Positions 33,194-40,373 of a DNA stretch of 64,000 nt are shown one piece after another. The position numbers and the translations under genes are program-made. This stretch comes from CAVRUD01 sp963849635 (GTDB taxonomy: Bacteria; Chloroflexota; Chloroflexia; Thermomicrobiales; UBA6265), in the NCBI GenBank assembly GCA_963849635.1, contig CAWKIA010000003.1, positions 62,001 through 126,000 of the forward strand, written 5' to 3'. Each line of letters begins with the position of its first letter. The stretch's first letter is position 1. Below the pieces are notes generated by a model. That model had not been told where the DNA came from. It saw only the letters and a list, made by a program, of their open reading frames with translations, and searched no databases.

Positions 33194-34993
33194 TCAGTCG
33201 TCTGGTAGGTCCAGGCCGTCGAGAAGGGTTTGCCGTGCGGCCGCGCGTTCTGGGTATTGATCGAGGGGACCGACCTGGGTGATCAGGAGGGTAGCGTCGC
33301 CATCGGCGAAGGAGCGGCATTCGATGTACATGAATGTGTGGGTGCCGTCATCGATGGCGAAGCCATAGGCAGCGAAGGCAACGTCGGAGTCGATGGCGCC
33401 GATTGGGACGCCGATCTCGTCGGTCACCTGGCGGGCGCTGCCGTAGGCCTCCTCGTCGGCGAATCCTGCCGTCAAATCGGCGATGCAGGCAGCGGCGTCA
33501 TGCGAAGCGGAGTATGCGGAGAGCGTGAGGGCGCTAGCGGTGCGTTCCTCGAAGAGAATGAGCCGGTCCGCGTCGTCAACTGATTCCTCGGCGCCGATGC
33601 TCCAGGTGACGGGGTCGTAGGTCAACTCGATGCCGAAGGTCGAACCGACGTAGGTGAAGGGTTCGGACGGAATGGGGTTGACGTCGCCCTTGGGCGGAGT
33701 CGAGTCGTCCTCGCCGGAGGCATCCTGGACCATCGCGAGGAGTGCGGCGGGGAGTGTTGCCGTTTCTGCGCAGGCGCCCCGATCGAGGCAGCCAGCCTGG
33801 GCGGCGGCAAGGTCTTCAAGGGCGCCGTAGGGTGTCCATTGCGGGGCAATGAGCTGGACTTGGGCAAGGACGGAACCGAGGCGGAGGAGATACGTCTCGT
33901 AGGTCAAGTCGACGTCGTTGGCGTCCCAATGGAACTCCTGGGTGAAGGCGACGAACTCGTCTCCGTACTGCCGCAGACCGGTTACTTCCTCAAAGGAGGT
34001 GAACTGGTCATCATCCTCGACGCGGGCTGGAGTGTCGCGGAGGTAGTCCGCTGCGGCGTCCGTGTCGTCGAAGCTGAGGACGCTGGTGTACAGATAGGTG
34101 TCCTGTTCGGACAATCCATGCGTGACGATGCGCTGGCTGACTTCGTACTCGGCAACAATGCCGGCTTCCTCCACGTCGTGTTCATCGGCGGTGGTCGTAG
34201 GCCGGCCCGCGGTAGAACGAATTCGTCCATCAGTGATGGTGTAGTAATCCCAGATCGGGATGACGCCATCACCCGCGACGCGTACCGTCCGGTGACCAAG
34301 GCCCGCGGATGTATCGTCGGACGCGTCCTGAATTCGGGTCAGGAGGCGGCTGGCAAGGCGTGTCGCATCGGCGACCGAGGGAATCTCCCCGGTGAAATCG
34401 ACGAGGCGGACGGCGGCAATCATCCGGCCGGAGCGGAATGTCAAGTCAAGGCCGTGGTGTGGTGTGGGGGTGGTGCCGATGAGGCGCGTCATCGTCGACT
34501 CGTCGCCCATGGAGGCATCACTACTGACCTGGGTAGCCGTGGTGACGCCCACCCAGCCGGTCAGGATTGCAAAGGCGCCGGTGGCGCCGTCCGCCTCTGC
34601 GTACTCATGGATCGTGGTTCTCACGCTCTGGGTGGGTTCGCCGTCGGACGCGGAGTGGTCGAGGCGCAACTCGTAAGCGTGGAGCAGGTCCGTATCGGCG
34701 ACGAGATCGCGAGCCTCCTTCTCTGGAAGGTTCTGTTCGAAGGCGAGGCCGGCGGCGACTGCCTCCGGCGAGAGGGTTCCGCCGCCTGCGATGCCGTAGC
34801 CATCCAGGCCCTCGGCAGTGAGGTCGTCCGGTGCGAGCGCCATCGCCGCGAGGTCGAGGGATTGCTCGCCGGACGACTGTGCGCCAAGAGTTGGGGTGGA
34901 TCGCAGCGCCGGCCCGACGAGGATGGCCAGGGTGAAAAGGATGGCGAGCGGGCGTGGCAGGCGGCGTGGGCGAGCGCCTAGACCGTCCGTCAT
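33194..34993 (-). CDS. Secreted protein, DLAAM family copy 3 fused to a YxSP-type domain
   Basis: The ATG at 34993 follows AAGGAGACATCACCTC. The 599-residue product has a signal peptide (LPRPLAILFTLAILVGPAL, cleavage near LGA) and the family start SLDLAAMALAPDDLTAEGLD. The shared C-terminal Cys pair (LAAAQAGCLDRGACAE) occurs near residue 415. A further 150 residues follow: YVGSTFGIELTYDPVTWSIG, AACIADLTAGF, TFMYIECRSFADGDATLL, LLDGLDLP. This tail matches, in order and spacing, the repeat unit of the proteins at 43346 and 44560, linking the two unknown families. It is the first gene of the tandem block. Function is unknown. Confidence 0.74.
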   Translation of the reverse strand: MTDGLGARPRRLPRPLAILFTLAILVGPALRSTPTLGAQSSGEQSLDLAAMALAPDDLTAEGLDGYGIAGGGTLSPEAVAAGLAFEQNLPEKEARDLVADTDLLHAYELRLDHSASDGEPTQSVRTTIHEYAEADGATGAFAILTGWVGVTTATQVSSDASMGDESTMTRLIGTTPTPHHGLDLTFRSGRMIAAVRLVDFTGEIPSVADATRLASRLLTRIQDASDDTSAGLGHRTVRVAGDGVIPIWDYYTITDGRIRSTAGRPTTTADEHDVEEAGIVAEYEVSQRIVTHGLSEQDTYLYTSVLSFDDTDAAADYLRDTPARVEDDDQFTSFEEVTGLRQYGDEFVAFTQEFHWDANDVDLTYETYLLRLGSVLAQVQLIAPQWTPYGALEDLAAAQAGCLDRGACAETATLPAALLAMVQDASGEDDSTPPKGDVNPIPSEPFTYVGSTFGIELTYDPVTWSIGAEESVDDADRLILFEERTASALTLSAYSASHDAAACIADLTAGFADEEAYGSARQVTDEIGVPIGAIDSDVAFAAYGFAIDDGTHTFMYIECRSFADGDATLLITQVGPLDQYPERAAARQTLLDGLDLPDD

Positions 34994-35029
34994 GAGGTGA
35001 TGTCTCCTTGATTCGGCGCGGACTGATGG

Positions 35030-36094
35030 CTAGCGCAGCACGTAGCCGGACTTGACATCGAAGATCTCCGGGCGGGATGCGTCTTCGAGCAGTTCGGTGA
35101 GGATTTCGGCTTTTTCGACCGCGTCGACTAGACCTTCAGCGGCGGACTCGGTGTCGCCGTAGGTGAGATCCATTGCGGCGTCCGCAAGCAGCCCGGTGAA
35201 GTCGAGGTAGGCCGCGTGGATCTCCTCGTAACCAGAAGGGGGCGTCAACAGGGCGGCGTCCGTATAGACCGTGATCCAGGAGGTGAGAATCTCGTCGATT
35301 TCTTCGATCGAGTCCTGGTCGCCGAAGCTGGGGTCGTTGAGGATCTCACCGAAACGCTCGATGCTGTTGGTGAGCATTTCGAAGTCGCTTGTGACGGCCG
35401 CGAGGTACTCGGCCTCAGCTTCGTTTGCGTCGCCGGCGGTGCCGTCCTCCTCGTCGTCAGCGGGGTCGGTGGTTTCGAACTCTTGTACTTCCCACCCGAG
35501 CCCGAACTCGACGGAGGCCAGGTTGCCCTCGGGGGTCATGCGGACGTACATGTTGAGGTCACCGGGCCATATCCCAGCGTCGTATGTGTCGTAGATATCG
35601 GAGTCGACCACTGCGGCGAGATCGGCGCTTTGAACGTTGAGGACAAAGCGTTCGGCCGTCTCCTCTCCCACCCAGCCATTCGCGAAGTCGCTGGGCAGAA
35701 CCGTGCTCATGACGTTGAGGAGTTCGGATGCATCCCAGGAGCCTTGATCGGGGACGATGGTCAGATAAATGAGCCGGTCATCTTCGAAGTAGGCGTGAGC
35801 GGTACCACCGCCGAAGTCGGAGATCTCGTAGGCCAGGCCAAGCGGGTACGGCTGCGGGTCTTCGTCGAGCGGTTCGCCGTAGGCGGTCTCGAAGTCGTCG
35901 ATGGTGCTGCCGAAGCGGCCCGCGAGGGGATCGCTTGAGAAACGGGATGTGGCACTGAGATTGGCGCCGGTGAGGTCGCTGGCGTGTGCGACCTGAACGG
36001 AGTTGATCAGGACTAGAGCGACCAACAGTGCGGCGATGAGCCGTGCCAATTGACGAGCGTTTGCCGCCGCTGCCGGGCCGACGATGAATCCCAT
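35030..36094 (-). CDS. Secreted acidic protein of unknown function (354 aa)
   Basis: The ATG at 36094 follows AAGGAGC by 7 nt; the frame upstream to 36202 has no site. A signal segment (RLIAALLVALVLINSVQVAH, cleavage near AHA) is followed by a domain starting SRFSSDPLAGRFGSTIDDFE with AYEISDFGGGTAHAYFEDDR. An acidic linker (TTDPADDEEDGTAGDANEAE) and a helical C-terminal half (TSDFEMLTNSIERFGEIL, then TGLLADAAMDLTYGD) follow. There are no Cys in the mature part and no known motif. It precedes the three DLAAM genes on the same strand (36 nt gap) and probably belongs to the same transcription unit of exported proteins. Confidence 0.7.
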   Translation of the reverse strand: MGFIVGPAAAANARQLARLIAALLVALVLINSVQVAHASDLTGANLSATSRFSSDPLAGRFGSTIDDFETAYGEPLDEDPQPYPLGLAYEISDFGGGTAHAYFEDDRLIYLTIVPDQGSWDASELLNVMSTVLPSDFANGWVGEETAERFVLNVQSADLAAVVDSDIYDTYDAGIWPGDLNMYVRMTPEGNLASVEFGLGWEVQEFETTDPADDEEDGTAGDANEAEAEYLAAVTSDFEMLTNSIERFGEILNDPSFGDQDSIEEIDEILTSWITVYTDAALLTPPSGYEEIHAAYLDFTGLLADAAMDLTYGDTESAAEGLVDAVEKAEILTELLEDASRPEIFDVKSGYVLR

Positions 36095-36288
36095 GGTGAT
36101 GCTCCTTGGGGAGGGTGCTGGAAGGGTGTTGGCACAGACCGACCGGTCGGCGCCTCTACAGTCGGCGACGGTCCGCGAGTTCGAGATGTCACCGGAAGCC
36201 ACGACCGGCTTTGGGGGCGGCGAGCGATCAGTTACCGCTGGGGTCGATCGTGCCTCCGCCTGTTATGACGGGGCTGGGAGTGCCCGGT

Positions 36289-36438
36289 TCAATTCGCGCC
36301 GTACGAGGTGTTGTTCCCACTCGGGTCGACCGGGCCGCCTGCCAGGGCAGACGCCCCGCCGGCTCCCGCGAACATCGCGGTCGCAACAATGGCAACAAAG
36401 AGTCCGCGTCCGAAACGATGGTGGTCTCCTGTGAACAC
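36289..36438 (-). CDS. 49-aa putative secreted peptide
   Basis: A GTG at 36438 opens a 50-codon frame whose product looks like a signal peptide plus a short mature tail: basic start (HHRFGRG), hydrophobic core (LFVAIVATAMFAGAG), an Ala-x-Ala site (ASALA), then GGPVDPSGNNTSYGAN. The ribosome-binding site is weak (CAGGTTCG); an AGGAG lies within the frame near 36427 but no start codon follows it in this frame. It sits between the 78-aa membrane protein and the 354-aa secreted protein, all on the minus strand. The rest of the 36095-36486 gap shows nothing. Confidence 0.35.
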   Translation of the reverse strand: MFTGDHHRFGRGLFVAIVATAMFAGAGGASALAGGPVDPSGNNTSYGAN

Positions 36439-36486
36439 GTCCGAACCTGGTTGGATTGAGTGCGATGGGGAGTTTGCGGTCCGTGC

Positions 36487-36723
36487 TCAAAGAAGGCTCA
36501 GGTCTCCCGATCCGGTCGCCCAGATCTTCGTCCCGTATGGGATCGGAAGGCTTTGTTCAACGTTGATCATGCTGGTCTTGTCGTCGGGCGGGGACGGCGA
36601 CGTGAGCGCGAGCACGCCCCAGACAATCGCCACGATGAACGCGAGAGTCAGAATTGCCGTAATCGGGCTGATCGGGCGCTTGTCCCACTCGTCCCACTCA
36701 TCCCACCGGTTGAGATGATTCAT
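36487..36723 (-). CDS. 78-aa single-pass membrane protein
   Basis: The ATG at 36723 is preceded by AGAGGAG with 8 nt spacing, a very good site. The product has a charged N-terminus with a repeated WDEWDEWDKR stretch, one transmembrane helix (TAILTLAFIVAIVWGVLAL, residues about 22-41) and a short polar C-terminus, probably outside (SPPDDKTSMINVEQ). No family is recognised. The acidic aromatic N-terminus in the cytoplasm could contact a partner. It lies downstream of the STAND-LuxR gene and upstream of the secreted-protein block on the same strand. Confidence 0.65.
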   Translation of the reverse strand: MNHLNRWDEWDEWDKRPISPITAILTLAFIVAIVWGVLALTSPSPPDDKTSMINVEQSLPIPYGTKIWATGSGDLSLL

Positions 36724-36989
36724 GTCGATCTCCTCTCTTGCGCTGTTCAGGCATCGGCCTCCCGATCGCGATTGGGAGCCGGTGATTGCGTTGACCTTGG
36801 TCTGGTCTCCAGGGTAGGGAGTTCAACTTCCGAACACATGAGGAGGGCTGCCTAGATTTGGACACGAATCGGTGAAGTGGGCGCATAGGGAGGATTACCT
36901 GCTTGATGTGGCGGCAGGCGTCGCAAGCACCCGTGGCTGAGACCCAGTCTTGTCCAGACAGCGCTCTGAGGGATCTGAAGTCAGAGGTT

Positions 36990-39695
36990 CTACACGAGAC
37001 CGTGGCGCAGAGCGAACGCGGCAGCAGCGGTCCGAGTTTCCACGCCGAGCTTTGAGAGGATGCTGGCGACGTGATTGGACGCGGTCTTGGTGGTCACGAT
37101 GAGGGCCGTTGCGATCTCGCGGTCGGTACGGCCCTCGACAAGGAGGCCAAGAACTTCTCGCTCTCGTGGAGTCAGATCGGAGGCGACAGTGTGCGGGGCC
37201 TCCTTGGCGGGCGTGATAATTGACTCCGGCCGAGCGGAAGCGATCTCGGCCAAAACCGATGCCGCTTCTGCGAGCGACTGGTCGAGAGATTGTCTCGCGC
37301 CAATCTCCCAGGCGGCACGGAATCCGGACCTGCCAAGAGATGCCTCAACCACCAGGGTGAGGCGCATGTGGACCGCGTCCAACGATGGTGAACGTGGCGC
37401 GCCGACCTCATCGCGTTGGGTGGCGATGGCCCCGAGTAGGCGAGCGGCCGGACCGGCAAGACCACTCGCGAATGCGGCGCGGGCCGTCTCTTCAAGAGTG
37501 CTGACGACCAGATACCGATCGCCGGTCGGGCCGAGAAGATCCAGGCATTCGCGCAGGAGCCCAGTTACCTGTTGCGTCTGCCCGGAATCGAGGAGAACTG
37601 CAGCGAGACCGGAGAGGGTGGCCGCGGTGCCCCGCAGATGGCCCAGGGCTCGAAACAGAGCCAGGGCCTCCTCGTAGTGGGCGATTGCGTCGCTTGTTGC
37701 TCCCTGCGCACGCAGGCTGCCGGCAAGGGTCGTGAGCGCCATGGCGATGGCGGCCTGATCTCCAATGGGCCGCAAGAGGCCTAATGCTTCCTGGCCGTGG
37801 ATGACGGACCGAGCGAAGTCGCCCCGCCGGTAGGCGACGTCCGAAACCGTGCTGATGGCGGTGGCGAGAGAGCGCTGGTCTTGCAAGAGGCGAAACGTGC
37901 TGACCGACTCGGTGAAGGCCGCCTCGGCCCGGTCGAAGTCACCTTCGATCAGGGCGAGGACGCCAAGATTTGAGAGTGAGATCGCAGTGCCACGCCGGTC
38001 GCCGGCGGAACGGCGGAGAGCGAGCGCCTCTCGGTGGTATGTCGACGCTTTTTCTAGATCGCCCTGATCTCGCGCAATCAGGCCGAGATCAGTGAGCGTC
38101 AAGGCTTCCCCAAGATCATCGCCGGTCGCGCGAAAGACCAGCAGCGCTGCATCGAGATAGGCTGTGGCACCCGTGTAGTCGCCCTGCTCACCGGCGAGGC
38201 TGCCCGCGGCGTAGAGCGCCTTGGCTCGCTCAGAGGGCGATCCGACATCACTATCCAGCGCGGCGGCCACCCAGCGCCGGCCCTCGACAAGGTGACCGTG
38301 TGTCCACCAAAAGCGGCCGAGGGCACCGGTGAGCCGGAGCGCCAGCTGCGGATCACGGGCGACACTCCATTCGAGCGCGGCTCGGAAGTTGGGCTGCTCG
38401 GTCTCGAGGCGGTCGAGCCATTCCTGCTGGTCGGGTCCTGTCAGATGCGGTTCGGCCTCCTCAGCGAGGTTGAGGCAGTAGGCGCCGTGCCGGGCGCGAA
38501 CCATCATCTCCTCACCGCTTCCAACGAGCTGTTCCAGTCCGAAATCGCGAATCGTTCCCAGCATGTCGAAGCGAGGCTCCGATCCGTCTCCGAGCCGGCG
38601 AATGAGGCTGTGGTCGAGGAGGGATGCGAGGGACTCCAGGACCGCGATTGGAGAATCGACCTCATTTCCGGACGATTCCCCGCTGGACTGGGCTGTGATC
38701 GCCGTGACCGCCGAAAGACTGAATCCGGCAGGGAATATCGACAGAGAGCGGAAGACGGACTGATCGGCCAGAGAGAGGAGGTCGTACGACCAAGTGATGG
38801 CGTTGCGCAGGGTTTGTTGGCGGGCAGGGCGATCGTGAGGACCACCGGTCAGCAAGGTGAGGCGGTTACGGAGCCGAGTGAGCAGGCCCTCCGGCGAGAG
38901 GAGACGCAGCCGGGCAGCGGCCAGTTCAATGGCCAGCGCGAGGCCGTCCAGGCGGCGGCAGATGTCAGCGATCGTCGCCGCGTTCGTCTCGGTGAGTTCG
39001 AATCCCGGGTCGGCGGCCCGGGCGCGGCTGACAAAGAGATCGCCGGCTTCTGATTCAAGGAGCCGCGATAAAGTCTCATCGTCCGGTGTCGAACCACCTG
39101 GGCTCGCACCGTCTATGTTCCGGGCCGCATCGTTCTCCGGTGGTAATGAGAGGGGCGGGACGGGAAAGGTATGTTCGGCGGTTGCGCGGAGGGGCGCGCG
39201 GCTGGTTGCAAGGATCTTGAGATCAGGACAGGTCGCCATCAGCTTGACGATCTGTGGAGCCACGATCACCTGCTCGCAGTTGTCGATGACCAGGAGCAGG
39301 TGGCGACTGGCAAGGAAGGAGCCAAGTTGGTCTTCCAAGGGAGCGTCGGTGACTTCCTGGACACCGAGGGCCTGCGCGATCGATGGTATGACGAGGCTGG
39401 CATCACGAATTGGGCTGAGGTCGGTGAAGACGACGCCGTCAGTAAAGGCGGAAGCCAGATCGGTGGCCGCGGCAATGGCGAGTCGCGTTTTCCCCACGCC
39501 GCCGGGTCCCGTCAGCGTCACCAGGCGGACATCGTCGCGCAGGAGAAGGGCCGCAACCGCGGCGACCTCCTGCGTTCGACCGACTAGCGGTGTCAGTGGT
39601 CGCGGAAGTGTGCCCGGCCAGACGCTCGGTCGCGTCTCGAATCGCCGCAACGCGACGACTGTAGGCGGCCGGTCGGCCGACGGCAGATCGGACAT
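36990..39695 (-). CDS. STAND ATPase transcriptional regulator with LuxR-type HTH
   Basis: The ATG at 39695 has GAGG 7 nt upstream. The intact 901-residue protein has LVGRTQEV, Walker A LTGPGGVGKT (61-70), Walker B LLLVIDNCEQ, an arginine-containing sensor (KILATSRAPLR), the SYDLL segment, then about ten TPR-like helical pairs (for example YTGATAYLDAALLVFRATGD). It ends in a LuxR HTH: LTPREREVLGLLVEGRTDRE, then KTASNHVASILSKLGV. It is a signal-transduction ATPase that binds promoter DNA on activation. It lies alone, followed by an empty 266-nt gap, upstream of a block of exported proteins it might control (inference). It is the undamaged counterpart of 22897-25349. Confidence 0.9.
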   Translation of the reverse strand: MSDLPSADRPPTVVALRRFETRPSVWPGTLPRPLTPLVGRTQEVAAVAALLLRDDVRLVTLTGPGGVGKTRLAIAAATDLASAFTDGVVFTDLSPIRDASLVIPSIAQALGVQEVTDAPLEDQLGSFLASRHLLLVIDNCEQVIVAPQIVKLMATCPDLKILATSRAPLRATAEHTFPVPPLSLPPENDAARNIDGASPGGSTPDDETLSRLLESEAGDLFVSRARAADPGFELTETNAATIADICRRLDGLALAIELAAARLRLLSPEGLLTRLRNRLTLLTGGPHDRPARQQTLRNAITWSYDLLSLADQSVFRSLSIFPAGFSLSAVTAITAQSSGESSGNEVDSPIAVLESLASLLDHSLIRRLGDGSEPRFDMLGTIRDFGLEQLVGSGEEMMVRARHGAYCLNLAEEAEPHLTGPDQQEWLDRLETEQPNFRAALEWSVARDPQLALRLTGALGRFWWTHGHLVEGRRWVAAALDSDVGSPSERAKALYAAGSLAGEQGDYTGATAYLDAALLVFRATGDDLGEALTLTDLGLIARDQGDLEKASTYHREALALRRSAGDRRGTAISLSNLGVLALIEGDFDRAEAAFTESVSTFRLLQDQRSLATAISTVSDVAYRRGDFARSVIHGQEALGLLRPIGDQAAIAMALTTLAGSLRAQGATSDAIAHYEEALALFRALGHLRGTAATLSGLAAVLLDSGQTQQVTGLLRECLDLLGPTGDRYLVVSTLEETARAAFASGLAGPAARLLGAIATQRDEVGAPRSPSLDAVHMRLTLVVEASLGRSGFRAAWEIGARQSLDQSLAEAASVLAEIASARPESIITPAKEAPHTVASDLTPREREVLGLLVEGRTDREIATALIVTTKTASNHVASILSKLGVETRTAAAAFALRHGLV

Positions 39696-39849
39696 CGCCA
39701 ACCTCGGAGCGAGAAACGGTGCGGTGTCGAGATGCGTCTCACGCTACACCGTTGGGGAGCGAGCCGCAAGCAACATTGGCGCGGAATCAGCCGGCGGTGG
39801 AGACGGCGGCGTTTGTTGGGCGTTCTCAGTTGACTGACCGGAAGCGGAA

Positions 39850-40071
39850 CTATTCGTCGCGAAGACTTGAGCGCAGCCGCTCTCGAAGGCCGATAACCGT
39901 CAAGCCCACAACGGCGTTTTGCGCTTCGTCATACCTCAGGACAATTCCGTCGCCGATATCGATACCGACGGCCGCACGGGGCTCACCAACGGAAAGATAG
40001 AGTACATCGGCGTCTTCATCGTAGTTGCGCCTGATCTGGTCAGGCGACGCGAGTATTTTCACCGAGTCCAT
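39850..40071 (-). CDS. DUF2283 family protein (putative antitoxin)
   Basis: The 73-residue product has the DUF2283 pattern: YDEDADVLYLSVGEPRAAVG, then IGDGIVLRYDEAQNAVVGLT and VIGLRERL. The start at 40071 overlaps the end of the preceding 103-aa gene by 13 nt, so the two are translationally coupled. DUF2283 proteins are small beta-rich proteins commonly paired with small partner genes of toxin-like type. Here the partner resembles a small nuclease-fold protein, so an antitoxin role is the natural inference. No DNA-binding motif is evident. Confidence 0.75.
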   Translation of the reverse strand: MDSVKILASPDQIRRNYDEDADVLYLSVGEPRAAVGIDIGDGIVLRYDEAQNAVVGLTVIGLRERLRSSLRDE

Positions 40072-40370
40072 GTAGTTTCTCTCTTCGTTGAAGGGCGTCG
40101 CGTGAAATAGGCGGTCAGGACGAATCCATCATCGCTGCTTGTCTCACGATACGCTACTACAAGGAACTTGCTCGTCAGCGGTGTTTGCACATAGAAGCGA
40201 ATTGCAAGCAGTCCGCCCGCGTCGCCTGACTGGACGAGATCCGGGTCCGCCAACGTTTCGATCACGCGTTCTCGCTGGGTGGTTAGCTCGGGGTGACCGG
40301 CAATGATGTGGCGCCACCGCTCGTCGGTCAAGCGAATGGGAACGTTGGCTACGGACTGAGCGACATCCAT
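40059..40370 (-). CDS. Small RelE/BECR-like protein (putative toxin)
   Basis: The ATG at 40370 lies 3 nt after the mutS stop codon, so its ribosome-binding site is inside mutS. The 103-residue product reads LTDERWRHIIAGHPEL near the start, then RERVIETLADPDLVQSGDAG, and beta strands (LAIRFYVQTPLTSKFLVVAY, GFVLTAYFTRRP). The pattern of a His-containing N-terminal helix and a C-terminal strand ending in a basic run is typical of small RNase-fold (BECR, RelE-like) proteins found with DUF2283. This assignment rests on pattern memory and needs a profile search. It forms an overlapping pair with the DUF2283 gene. Confidence 0.6.
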   Translation of the reverse strand: MDVAQSVANVPIRLTDERWRHIIAGHPELTTQRERVIETLADPDLVQSGDAGGLLAIRFYVQTPLTSKFLVVAYRETSSDDGFVLTAYFTRRPSTKRETTWTR

Positions 40371-40373
40371 CGG

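Noticed and set aside
33839..34981. 380-codon plus-strand frame opposite the third DLAAM gene
   Set aside because: Antisense shadow; the minus-strand gene has a signal peptide, ribosome-binding site and paralogues.
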